A DNA stretch of 20,820 nucleotides from an uncultured bacterium (GTDB lineage Bacteria > Actinomycetota > Coriobacteriia > Coriobacteriales > Coriobacteriaceae): the NCBI GenBank assembly GCA_905215195.1, contig CAJMPF010000006.1, positions 1 through 20,820 on the forward strand, given 5' to 3'. A program made the position numbers and the translations under genes. Of the stretch, positions 7,530 through 14,679 are shown piece by piece; positions within the stretch are counted from its first letter, which is position 1, and each line of letters begins with the position of its first letter. The notes under the pieces were generated by a model. The model did not search any database, was not told the DNA's origin, and saw only the letters and a list, made by a program, of their open reading frames with translations.

Positions 7530-9140
7530 TTACAGAAGACTCTCGAACTTCAGAAGACTCTCGAACTTCTCGCGAACCTGTGGGACGGTAAGGCCGATGA
7601 TGACCTGGATTGACTGACCTTGGACCACCAAGCCATGCGTACCGATCGCCTTGAAGGAAGCCTCGGGTGCAACGACGCTCTTGTCCTTGACGTTAACGCG
7701 CAGACGGGTAGCGCAGTTAGTTACATCGATGATGTTATCCGTGCCACCGAGCAGATCGAGGATGTTCTCGGCAAGCACCAAGCGCTCATCATCTTTACTC
7801 TGGGCGACCGATTTGCCAGCAGCAGCACCGCCCTGCTTTTGCTTGTAGTCGGCCTTGGACTTGAGCTCGACCTCAACATCGTCATCCTCGCGACCGGGGG
7901 TCTTAAAGTCGAACTTGACGATCAGGAAACGGAAGACCACGACCCAAAGAGCGGTAAAGCACAGACCGACAAGGATGGAGATGGCGTACTGCAGACCGTG
8001 TGCGGCCCAAAGGGGCAGCCAGTCCCACGAGAGCATCGAGATGATGCCGCCGTCGAAGATGCCCACGACGCCAAGGAGGTTTTGAGCCATGCAGCCGAGC
8101 GCTCCGAGCACGCAGTGGACGACGAACAGGCCGGGCGCGATGAACAGGAAGGTGAAGTCAAGCGGCTCGGTGATACCGCAAAGCATAGCGGTAAGGGTGA
8201 CCGGGATCAGCAGAGCCTTGACGCGCTGCTTGCGCTCGGGTTTGGCGGTCATATAAAACGCAATGGCGACGCCAAGCGAGCCGAAGACCTTAGTCCAACC
8301 AGGGCAGGTATAGGCAGCCCAGGGTGCGGCATCCTTAAGAGCAATGCTCGGATCGGCAGCCAGTTGGGGCAGGATGTTGGCCCAAGCAGCAAAGATGCCG
8401 CCGTTGACCGCCGCGTTGTCGTAATAGAACGGCGTATAGATAAAGTGGTGCAGGCCTGTAGGGATCAGCACGCGCTCGAAGAAAGCAAAGACACCCACGC
8501 CAAACGTACCAGCGGAAAGGATGAATCCCTGGAAGGCAGAGATAGCAGCCTGAACATGCGGCCACACCAGGCAGGCGATAAGAGCGACCGGGACCATAAC
8601 GAAGAAACCGATCATATAGATGAACACGGAGCCCGAGAACACGCCCAGCCACTCAGGAAGTTCGGTGTCGAAGAACTTGTTATGCAGCATCGTGGCGATA
8701 CCAGAGATAATGAGCGCGCCCATGATGCCCATATCAAGCGTTTTGATGCTTGCGATAGTGGCAAGACCAGTACCGCTGCCCGCCTCGACAGAGTAGTCGA
8801 CCCCAAAGACAGGGCCCCACTGCCCCAAGATTGTGCTTACAAAGTAGTTGAAGGTAAGGTAGATGGCCAAAGCCTCCATGCAGCAGCGAGCGTTCTGCTT
8901 GTTCGCGAGCGAGATTGGCAACGCTACGCAAAACAGCAACGGCATCTGGTTAAAGAGCGTCCAACCACCCTGGAGCAGCACATTCCAGCAATCAAACCAA
9001 AGATGGCCCGCAGTGGCCATCTCGCCAAAGATCGCCTCGGTGGTAAACAACGTACCCAGGCCGACGACGATTCCGGAAAATGCGAAAAGAATTGCAGGCG
9101 TGTACATTGCACCGCCGAAACGTTGTATCTTTTGCATCAT
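7530..9140 (-). CDS. glvC: PTS alpha-glucoside-specific EIICB component
   Basis: This membrane permease transports and phosphorylates an alpha-glucoside (maltose-type) with phosphate from HPr/EIIA. The start MMQKIQRFGGAMYTPAIL matches the Bacillus GlvC/MalP N-terminus, so ATG 9140 is chosen over 9191; a GAGAGGGGGA ribosome site precedes it. The protein is 536 residues. The EIIC part (about 1-430) has many membrane spans, WNVLLQGGWTLFNQMPLLF, DTELPEWLGVFSGS and the substrate-loop motif GITEPLDF. A charged linker follows, then EIIB with the phospho-cysteine in DVTNCATRLR (Cys476). No EIIA domain is attached, so one must come from elsewhere. The last six residues, KFESLL, are a repeat created by an 18-bp tandem duplication. 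Confidence 0.95.
   Translation of the reverse strand: MMQKIQRFGGAMYTPAILFAFSGIVVGLGTLFTTEAIFGEMATAGHLWFDCWNVLLQGGWTLFNQMPLLFCVALPISLANKQNARCCMEALAIYLTFNYFVSTILGQWGPVFGVDYSVEAGSGTGLATIASIKTLDMGIMGALIISGIATMLHNKFFDTELPEWLGVFSGSVFIYMIGFFVMVPVALIACLVWPHVQAAISAFQGFILSAGTFGVGVFAFFERVLIPTGLHHFIYTPFYYDNAAVNGGIFAAWANILPQLAADPSIALKDAAPWAAYTCPGWTKVFGSLGVAIAFYMTAKPERKQRVKALLIPVTLTAMLCGITEPLDFTFLFIAPGLFVVHCVLGALGCMAQNLLGVVGIFDGGIISMLSWDWLPLWAAHGLQYAISILVGLCFTALWVVVFRFLIVKFDFKTPGREDDDVEVELKSKADYKQKQGGAAAGKSVAQSKDDERLVLAENILDLLGGTDNIIDVTNCATRLRVNVKDKSVVAPEASFKAIGTHGLVVQGQSIQVIIGLTVPQVREKFESLLKFESLL
7533..7568. repeat. 18-bp perfect tandem duplication at the end of glvC
   Basis: CAGAAGACTCTCGAACTT occurs at 7533-7550 and again at 7551-7568. 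It is in frame and encodes KFESLL twice at the extreme C-terminus of the EIIB domain. It looks like a recent slippage event with little effect on function. Confidence 0.9.
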
Positions 9141-9277
9141 GACGGGGAATCCCCCTCTCTTCATTCGGAGCGACTGCGGTTTTGGCTTCACTCGAGACCG
9201 CAGACGCGCCGTTTGCGTGTACCTCGTGCAATAGGACGGGTGGGCCCGCTTCCCTGACTTCTTGCGCTTCTATTTTT

Positions 9278-9299
9278 ATCATATCACTTATCTAGACAA
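9278..9299 (-). promoter_or_regulatory. glvC promoter with a GntR-type operator
   Basis: On the minus strand TATGAT (9278-9283), preceded by TGA, is a good -10 box. TTATCTAGACAA (9288-9299), one base from the palindrome TTGTCTAGACAA, lies in the space where polymerase would bind upstream of it. No strong -35 box is seen. The resulting leader before glvC is about 130 nt. Confidence 0.5.
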
Positions 9300-9321
9300 G
9301 TTAGCATAAATACTACGGTCG

Positions 9322-9351
9322 GTAAACGGTTGATTATTGGCCGTAAACGGT
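9322..9351. repeat. Direct repeat GTAAACGGT, 21-bp spacing
   Basis: GTAAACGGT occurs at 9322-9330 and 9343-9351, exactly 21 bp apart, that is two helical turns. The repeats lie midway between the two divergent promoters. They resemble catabolite-response (cre/LacI-type) half motifs. A second regulator binding here is an inference. Confidence 0.45.
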
Positions 9352-9418
9352 ATATGGCCAGTATTTCGCCTGTTTAAATCTGACATAGCTGATGGCTGCA
9401 TTTCATTTTTCTTTTCTA

Positions 9419-9462
9419 CTTGTCTAGATGTGCTTGTCTATATCTATAGACATGCCTATACT
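9419..9462 (+). promoter_or_regulatory. Dehydrogenase promoter overlapped by GntR-type operators
   Basis: TTGTCT (9434-9439) and TATACT (9457-9462) with 17-bp spacing make a near-consensus promoter about 37 bp ahead of the dehydrogenase ATG. Overlapping it are CTTGTCTAGAT (9419-9429), CTTGTCTATAT (9433-9443) and the dyad TGTCTAT-ATCT-ATAGACA (9435-9452). The shared half-site TTGTCTA is typical of HutC-type GntR operators, and such a regulator is encoded nearby. Confidence 0.65.
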
Positions 9463-9498
9463 TCATTACAACATTCACCGCCACGTTAAGGAGTCACC

Positions 9499-10524
9499 AT
9501 GAAAAGCGCGGTCTTCTATGGAAAGCACGACCTCAGAGTCGAGGAATCGGCAAAGCCGGCCGTGGGCAGGCGCGACGTTCTGATCAACGTCAAAGCTTGC
9601 GGCGTCTGCGGTACCGACGTTCATATCTATGAGGGCGACAAGGGTGCGGCCGACGTTACCCCGCCCACGATCCTTGGTCATGAGTTCGCCGGCGTTGTCG
9701 AGGCCGTGGGCAGCGATGTCACCGGCTTTAAACCGGGCGATCGCGTGTGCATCGACCCAAACCATCCCTGCGGCTGCTGCGAACCCTGCCGCGACGGAAT
9801 CAACCACTACTGCGAGCATATGACCGGTTACGGCACCACCGTTAACGGCGGCTTTGCCGAGTACTGCTCCGTCGATATGCAGCAAGTCTACAAGTTGGGC
9901 GATCACACCAGCTTCGAGCAGGGCGCCATGACCGAGCCCGTCGCCTGCTGCCTGCACGGCATCGATATGTGCAACATCAAGCCCGGCAGCACAGTTGTCG
10001 TTATCGGCGGTGGCATGATCGGTCTGCTCATGATGCAGCTTGCTAAAAACGCCGGCGCCACCAAGGTTGTCTTGCTCGAGCCTGTCGAAGGCAAGCGCGA
10101 GGTTGCGCTCAAACTCGGCGCCGACCTGGCAATTGATTCCATCCACGAGGACGTCCCGGCCCGCCTGAAGCAGGAGGGCGTCGGCAACGTCGATGTCGTT
10201 ATCGAGTGTGTTGGCAAGCCCGTCACCATCGAGCAGGCCATCCAGATCGCCGGCCACAAGGCTACGGTCATGATGTTCGGCCTCACCAAGCCCGATGAGA
10301 CAATCACCGTCAAGCCCTTCGAGGTCTTCCAGAAGGAGCTTGTGCTTACCTCGTCCTACATCAACCCTTATACGCAGCGTCGCGCGCTCGAGCTCATCGA
10401 CTCTGGCAGGCTCGACGTATCCTCGATGGTCGCCAAGGTGGCTTCCCTCGACGAACTCGGCGCCATCCTGTCAGACCCAGCTCTGCGTGCCATGGGTAAA
10501 TATATAATCGACCCCAGCAAGTAA
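9499..10524 (+). CDS. Zinc-dependent medium-chain dehydrogenase, sorbitol/polyol type
   Basis: The 341-residue enzyme belongs to the zinc MDR superfamily and most likely oxidises a polyol or secondary alcohol with NAD(P) in the cytosol. Catalytic zinc ligands are Cys37 in GVCGTD, His61-Glu62 in GHEFAG and Glu146 in MTEPVACC. Structural zinc cysteines are Cys91, Cys94, Cys97 and Cys105. The Rossmann motif is VIGGGMIG (about 168-175), followed by an acidic residue in LLEP, which favours NAD. The start has AAGGAG 5 bp upstream. It is divergent from glvC and shares its operator region; the GntR regulator follows in the same direction. Its position suggests it handles the aglycone released by GlvA, for example sorbitol from maltitol. 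Threonine or butanediol dehydrogenase activity cannot be excluded. Confidence 0.85.
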   Translation: MKSAVFYGKHDLRVEESAKPAVGRRDVLINVKACGVCGTDVHIYEGDKGAADVTPPTILGHEFAGVVEAVGSDVTGFKPGDRVCIDPNHPCGCCEPCRDGINHYCEHMTGYGTTVNGGFAEYCSVDMQQVYKLGDHTSFEQGAMTEPVACCLHGIDMCNIKPGSTVVVIGGGMIGLLMMQLAKNAGATKVVLLEPVEGKREVALKLGADLAIDSIHEDVPARLKQEGVGNVDVVIECVGKPVTIEQAIQIAGHKATVMMFGLTKPDETITVKPFEVFQKELVLTSSYINPYTQRRALELIDSGRLDVSSMVAKVASLDELGAILSDPALRAMGKYIIDPSK

Positions 10525-10537
10525 ATCGATCGACACC

Positions 10538-10569
10538 TGCGCGAGCGGTCCTCATCCACCGCTCGCGCA
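10538..10569 (+). other. 12-bp-stem hairpin between dehydrogenase and regulator
   Basis: TGCGCGAGCGGT (10538-10549) and ACCGCTCGCGCA (10558-10569) pair perfectly around an 8-nt loop. No U-run follows. The regulator's ribosome site starts 10 bp later, so the hairpin may lower read-through or translation of the regulator. Confidence 0.6.
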
Positions 10570-10589
10570 CTCAGCTCTAGGAGACCGTC

Positions 10590-11345
10590 GTGGCGCGAGC
10601 CATCTTCCAAACTATTTATGACAACGTGAAGCAGTCGATTGACGACGGCACATACGCCTATCAGAGTTATCTGCCTTCGGAGACTGAGCTCACGCAGCTG
10701 TTTGACTGTTCGCGCATGACGGTCCGTCGCGCCATCTCGATGCTTGCGGCAGATGGTTACGTGCTCCCCCAGCAAGGCAAAGGCATGCGCGTCATTCGCA
10801 ACATCAGTGACGAGACGAATCGTGGTGGCGGTGGACTCGAGACCTTTAAGGAAATCGCAGCCAGCCGAGGCTTTGAGCTCAAAACGGTTACCACTGTCTT
10901 TGAGCTCCTCGTTTGCAACAAGGCGCTCTCCAAGATTACCGGGTTTCCTGAAGGCTGTGAGCTCACACGCGCCAAACGCATCCGTTATGCAGACGGACGG
11001 GCCGTGTGCTCCGACGACTCCTATTACCTAAGCTCACAGGTACCGGGGCTGACACCCGAGATTGTCAACGACTCGATCTATCGTTACCTCGAAGAAGACC
11101 TTGGCATTAAGATTGCCACGGGCAAACGCGATGTAACGATTGAGCATCCCACGCCCGAGGATGCACGCGTGCTCGATCTCGACGACTTTAACGCACTCGC
11201 CGTTGTACGCGGGCAGACCTACAACGCCGACGGTATCCTTATGGAATACACCGAGACAAAGCAGGTTCCCAGCTTCTTTTTACTCCACGAAACGGTCACA
11301 CGCCGCAATAACGGCAGCGAGACCCATCAGAGCAGTATGAGCTAA
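10590..11345 (+). CDS. GntR-family regulator, HutC/TreR type with UTRA domain
   Basis: The 251-residue protein has a winged helix-turn-helix at about 5-72: YLPSETELTQLF, then CSRMTVRRAISMLAADGYV, then a wing QQGKGMRVI. A UTRA effector domain follows at about 100-245. UTRA members bind a sugar phosphate or similar ligand and release DNA. The start is GTG 10590, behind AGGAG (10579-10583). It is the likely owner of the TTGTCTA operator sites upstream of glvC and the dehydrogenase, and so the switch of the whole module; Bacillus uses an RpiR-type activator (GlvR) for the same enzymes. Being behind the operator-controlled dehydrogenase gene, it probably autoregulates. Confidence 0.9.
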   Translation: MARAIFQTIYDNVKQSIDDGTYAYQSYLPSETELTQLFDCSRMTVRRAISMLAADGYVLPQQGKGMRVIRNISDETNRGGGGLETFKEIAASRGFELKTVTTVFELLVCNKALSKITGFPEGCELTRAKRIRYADGRAVCSDDSYYLSSQVPGLTPEIVNDSIYRYLEEDLGIKIATGKRDVTIEHPTPEDARVLDLDDFNALAVVRGQTYNADGILMEYTETKQVPSFFLLHETVTRRNNGSETHQSSMS

Positions 11346-11354
11346 CCATCTATT

Positions 11355-11426
11355 AGTTGCGGTGGAATAGTTCCTAGAATGGCCAGCTTAAGGGCAAAAC
11401 AGGAACTATTCCACCGCAACTTTTTT
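11355..11426 (+). terminator. Strong terminator after the GntR gene, 21-bp perfect stem
   Basis: The left arm begins at 11355 with AGTTGCGGTGGAATAG. The right arm ends at 11421 and starts AGGAACTATTCCACCG. They pair over 21 bp without a mismatch, with a 25-nt loop, followed by TTTTTT. The stem is unusually long for a bacterial terminator, which suggests a repeated element acting as one. Confidence 0.85.
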
Positions 11427-11457
11427 GGCCGGTGGGGCAGCACCTGTCCCACCGGCC
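11427..11457. terminator. Second hairpin, between GntR and polyferredoxin genes
   Basis: GGCCGGTGGG (11427-11436) pairs with CCCACCGGCC (11448-11457). It directly follows the first terminator and is the nearest hairpin after the minus-strand polyferredoxin gene, 20 bp from its stop. It lacks a U-run on either strand. Confidence 0.55.
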
Positions 11458-11476
11458 ATCATTTACGCTCTTTAAG

Positions 11477-12730
11477 CTAGTCCGCGAGCTTTTCTACCTG
11501 GTCGAGCATCTTGTCGAGCTTGGCCTTTGCTTCGGCCTTGACCTTCTCAGCTTCTTCGTGAGCCTTCGCCTTCTGGGCGGCCTTTTCCTCGGCTTCGGGA
11601 TCGACGACGACCAGATTGGACGCGTCGTGCTCAACAAGCTTGAGCGCATGCTCGGGACATACCTTGACACAGGCACCGCAACCTAGGCAATACGTGGACT
11701 CCAGTGCAAAGCGACCGCTTCCCACCAAATCGCAGGCGAACGTGGGACATACATTGACGCACTCGCCGCACGACGTGCACTTGTCAAAATCGCACTCCGG
11801 CGTGCTCACCTGCATATTCTGGGCAAGCTCGGGGTGGTTTTGCAATGTCGAGAGCACCAGCTGCCGCCCATGCGTGAGCGAACGGCGGCGCTTGGTCGTC
11901 GTGGTACCGCACATGGTGTTGAGCGTGCGCTCAAGCTGCGTGATCTGGTGACGGTGGGCCTTCAACTTTTGCGTCACCGAGGCCAGTGCCGCAGTCGCCG
12001 GATTGAGCTTGGTCACCGTCAGGCCCGTGGTGCGGGCGATCTTTTCCATGTACTCTTTGCGCTCGTACTCGCGGCGCTTATGGCATTTGAGGCTCTTGGA
12101 GTCGACCTCCAAGCCCATACCCGTGCCGGACCACTCCTCGGCCTTCGCAATCGCCTCGCCCAGAATGTCCTCACCGCCGATGTTGCGGCATTTATCGCAC
12201 ACGCCCAACGGCAGGTACACGCTCACGTTGGGATAGTCCGCCAGTACCGAGAACCAGGTCTCGGCCGTAATATCGCCCACGCAGGCAACGACGACCTCGT
12301 TTTCGCGCGGCATGCGCTTGAGGGCGCGCGTGCAGGTGACGTAGGCGGTCTCGTGGCTCGTAGCAGCAGAGACGATATCGTCATACAGGTTTTTAGGCGC
12401 CAGGCGCGGCGAGATGATCGCCTCGGTCGGACAGGCAGCGGCGCACAGGCCGCACTTGCGACAGGAGTCGAGGATCTCGATGGAGTCTTCCTCGACCTCG
12501 ATAGCGTTGACCGGGCACACGTCCATGCACGCGGTGCAGCCGCTCTTTTCGTTTTTGCAGGTCAGGCACGGAATGGTGTTACCGCGCGGGCGCTCCTTGT
12601 AGTCGGCAGGATTCCACTGCGGCGCCGACGGATCGAGTGCATCGGTCACGCCGCCAAGCGGGTTTTTAAGAAAGTCGAAACCCTTGCTGATCTCGATAAT
12701 GTCATCAAACAGATCGTGTTCCTGCGCCAT
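11477..12730 (-). CDS. Polyferredoxin with four [4Fe-4S] motifs
   Basis: This 417-residue soluble protein probably carries electrons between a donor and an unidentified partner. The first cluster pair lies near the N-terminus: Cys55/58/65/68/72, and CRKCGLCAAACP (90-101). The second pair lies near the C-terminus: CTSCGECVNVCP (318-329) and CLGCGACVKVCP (348-359). The middle (about 130-310) has further cysteines in VACVGD, GVCDKC and LKCHKR, recalling the cysteine-rich domains of hydrogenase- or heterodisulfide-reductase-linked proteins; this is only a likeness. A lysine/alanine/glutamate helix of about 40 residues forms the tail. ATG 12730 is chosen because GGGAGGGG precedes it; the frame could extend to 12760. 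It stands alone, with no oxidoreductase subunit beside it. Confidence 0.85.
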   Translation of the reverse strand: MAQEHDLFDDIIEISKGFDFLKNPLGGVTDALDPSAPQWNPADYKERPRGNTIPCLTCKNEKSGCTACMDVCPVNAIEVEEDSIEILDSCRKCGLCAAACPTEAIISPRLAPKNLYDDIVSAATSHETAYVTCTRALKRMPRENEVVVACVGDITAETWFSVLADYPNVSVYLPLGVCDKCRNIGGEDILGEAIAKAEEWSGTGMGLEVDSKSLKCHKRREYERKEYMEKIARTTGLTVTKLNPATAALASVTQKLKAHRHQITQLERTLNTMCGTTTTKRRRSLTHGRQLVLSTLQNHPELAQNMQVSTPECDFDKCTSCGECVNVCPTFACDLVGSGRFALESTYCLGCGACVKVCPEHALKLVEHDASNLVVVDPEAEEKAAQKAKAHEEAEKVKAEAKAKLDKMLDQVEKLAD

Positions 12731-12881
12731 GCGCGGCCCCTCCCTGAGCAGTGCAAACAAGCAAGAGATAATGATACGCTATCGGCCCACGCCTCGGGCA
12801 AATTACACGCAGAGCATCTTTGCGGCAAATAGCCCATGGCCTATCGCCGCCTCGATTGCACAAGATCAATCAAGCGCCAAA

Positions 12882-13387
12882 CTATGCCTCGCACATGAGC
12901 TGCACGAGCTTTTGTTTGGTCACCTTGGCCTGTTCGTTAGCCATATTGCGCTCGTTTCTAAAGACCGCATTTGCAACACCCTGCAAATCGGCATCGGAAA
13001 TCTCGCTGCACGGACCGTCCATCGAAGCCGCCGTGGGGCATACGCACAACGGCAACTCGGCATAAAACGCAACGGCCTTGGCGATATCGAGCATTTTGCC
13101 GCCGCCAATACCCACTACCATGTCGCAATACTCGGCCTGGCTTCCTTAGCCATTTCGACAACGGCCTCTTCCGTACACGGACCGTCATAAATCTTAAAGA
13201 ACGGCTCACTCAGATCGTCGTCCAGAAATCCATCGACGATCTGCCTGCACAGCCGATCCTCGGTGCCCTGGTCAAACAAGACATAGGCAGCGCAGCCCAA
13301 CCATGACAAATACCTGCCTTGACGCGACAGTTCGCCCGGCCCCTGAACATACCGGCCGGGACCGCCGTAAACCATAGGAAGCGCCAT
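12882..13387 (-). pseudogene. Glycerol dehydrogenase remnant (frameshift plus internal deletion)
   Basis: The first frame starts at 13387 with MALPMVYGGPGRYVQGPGEL, matching the N-terminus of the intact gldA next to it. Near 13143 the reading frame breaks; a shift there joins VVEMAKEA to AEYCDMVVGIGGGKMLDIAK, the NAD-binding GGGK region. After CPTAASMDGPCSEIS the sequence jumps to a C-terminal-like tail (NERNMANEQAKVTKQKLVQL). About 200 residues that hold the metal ligands are absent. The remnant spans 506 bp against about 1100 bp for the intact gene. It is a decayed paralogue from a tandem duplication and cannot make an active enzyme. Confidence 0.85.
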
Positions 13388-13452
13388 ACGAGAATCCGCC
13401 CTTCATCAAACAACGATTGGTGCAAAGTAACCTTGCCCCTTTGCACCATAGC

Positions 13453-13488
13453 AAAAAGGGGCAAAGCCATCTGTTGGCTTTGCCCCTT
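13453..13488 (-). terminator. Terminator of gldA
   Basis: AAGGGGCAAAGCC (13456-13468) pairs with GGCTTTGCCCCTT (13476-13488), a 13-bp stem with a 7-nt loop. On the minus strand it runs into TTTTTGC. It lies 12 bp after the gldA stop and separates it from the remnant. Confidence 0.88.
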
Positions 13489-13500
13489 CCTTAGCTTGAT

Positions 13501-14601
13501 TTACTCATCCATGAGATAGTAGTGGCCCAGCGCGTCGGCACCCAGGATGGCGTTTGCGACCATCTCGGGCGTCACCTCAAAGGGCATGTTGCACATGGTG
13601 TCATCGGGTGCGCAGGCGGCCTCGGCAACAATCATGGCCTTCTCGCGCGTAAGCTCGGCAACGCCAAGTTCCTTCATCGTGACCGGCAGACCCAGCTCAA
13701 TGCAGAAGCCCAAGACTTCCTCGAGCTTCTCGGTCGGGGCATCCTCGAGTACCAGCTGGACGATGGTGCCGAAGGCGACCTTCTCGCCGTGATACATGCT
13801 GTGGCACTCGGGCAGCATCGTCAGGCCATTGTGGATGGCATGAGCGGCAGCAAGGCCCGAGCTCTCAAAGCCAATGCCCGAAAGCAGCGTATTGGCCTCG
13901 ATGATGTGCTCGACGGCAGGCGTGAGCGCGCCCTTCTCCAGCGCGACCTTGGCCTTGACGCCATCGGCCATGAGCGTCTCATAGCAGAGCTTGGCGAGCG
14001 CCAGACCGGCCATTCCGCCCTTACCGCCGGCGCAAGTGCCACCGTCGGCATCGTGCGTTGCCTGGGCCTCGAAATAGGTTGCGAGCGCATCGCCCATACC
14101 GGAAACCGTCAGGCGCACCGGGCTCGCCGCGATAACCGTCGTATCCATAAGGACGATATTGGGGTTTGCCTTAAGGAAGAGATATTTATCGAACTGGCCG
14201 TCATCGGTGTAGAGCACCGAAAGCGCCGAACACGGGGCATCGGTCGAAGCAATGGTGGGGCAAATGATAACCGGGGACTCCAGGTAATAGGCGACGGCCT
14301 TCGCGGTGTCGAGGATCTTGCCGCCACCGACGCCGACGATGATGTCGCAACCGTTGTCGCGAGCGAGCGCAACCAGGCGATCGACCTCGCCCTTGGAGCA
14401 CTCGCCGTTAAAATCCTCAAACAGCAGCTCGGCCTTAGCCTCGGCAAAGCCGCCCTCGATCTTGGCACCGACGCGCTTCTTGCCCGAAGGCGTCACGATG
14501 ACGAGGGCCTTAGCGCCGAGCGGCTCGACATAGGAGCCGAGCTTGGCGAGCTCGTCCGGACCCTGGATGTACTTGCTGGGGCTATTGAAAATTGCAGCCA
14601 T
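13501..14601 (-). CDS. gldA: Glycerol dehydrogenase
   Basis: GldA oxidises glycerol to dihydroxyacetone with NAD, or runs in reverse, in anaerobic glycerol metabolism. The 366-residue length fits the family. The NAD-binding loop is VGVGGGKILDTAK (89-101), followed by CPTIASTDAPCSALSVLY. Zinc ligands in the family (Asp, His, His) appear as Asp171 in SGMGDALATY, His254 in SGLAAAHAIHNGL and His271 in HSMYHGEKVAFG. The start is at 14601, with a weak ribosome site (ATGGGATAG). It lies between the ADH terminator upstream and its own terminator, with a broken paralogue just downstream. Confidence 0.93.
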   Translation of the reverse strand: MAAIFNSPSKYIQGPDELAKLGSYVEPLGAKALVIVTPSGKKRVGAKIEGGFAEAKAELLFEDFNGECSKGEVDRLVALARDNGCDIIVGVGGGKILDTAKAVAYYLESPVIICPTIASTDAPCSALSVLYTDDGQFDKYLFLKANPNIVLMDTTVIAASPVRLTVSGMGDALATYFEAQATHDADGGTCAGGKGGMAGLALAKLCYETLMADGVKAKVALEKGALTPAVEHIIEANTLLSGIGFESSGLAAAHAIHNGLTMLPECHSMYHGEKVAFGTIVQLVLEDAPTEKLEEVLGFCIELGLPVTMKELGVAELTREKAMIVAEAACAPDDTMCNMPFEVTPEMVANAILGADALGHYYLMDE

Positions 14602-14617
14602 AACTATCCCATTCTCT

Positions 14618-14658
14618 AAAAAAGAAAGGGGCTCCGTACAGATACGTGCGGAGCCCCT
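14618..14658 (-). terminator. Terminator of the iron alcohol dehydrogenase gene
   Basis: AGGGGCTCCG (14627-14636) pairs with CGGAGCCCCT (14649-14658). On the minus strand the stem is followed by TTCTTTTTT. It lies between the ADH stop and the gldA start, so gldA depends on read-through or a promoter in the same short gap. Confidence 0.88.
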
Positions 14659-14679
14659 CGTTACGATAACAAGAGTCGA

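Noticed and set aside
7620..9257. 545-codon plus-strand frame opposite glvC
   Set aside because: Antisense of a membrane permease gives a charged, structureless translation; no ribosome site.
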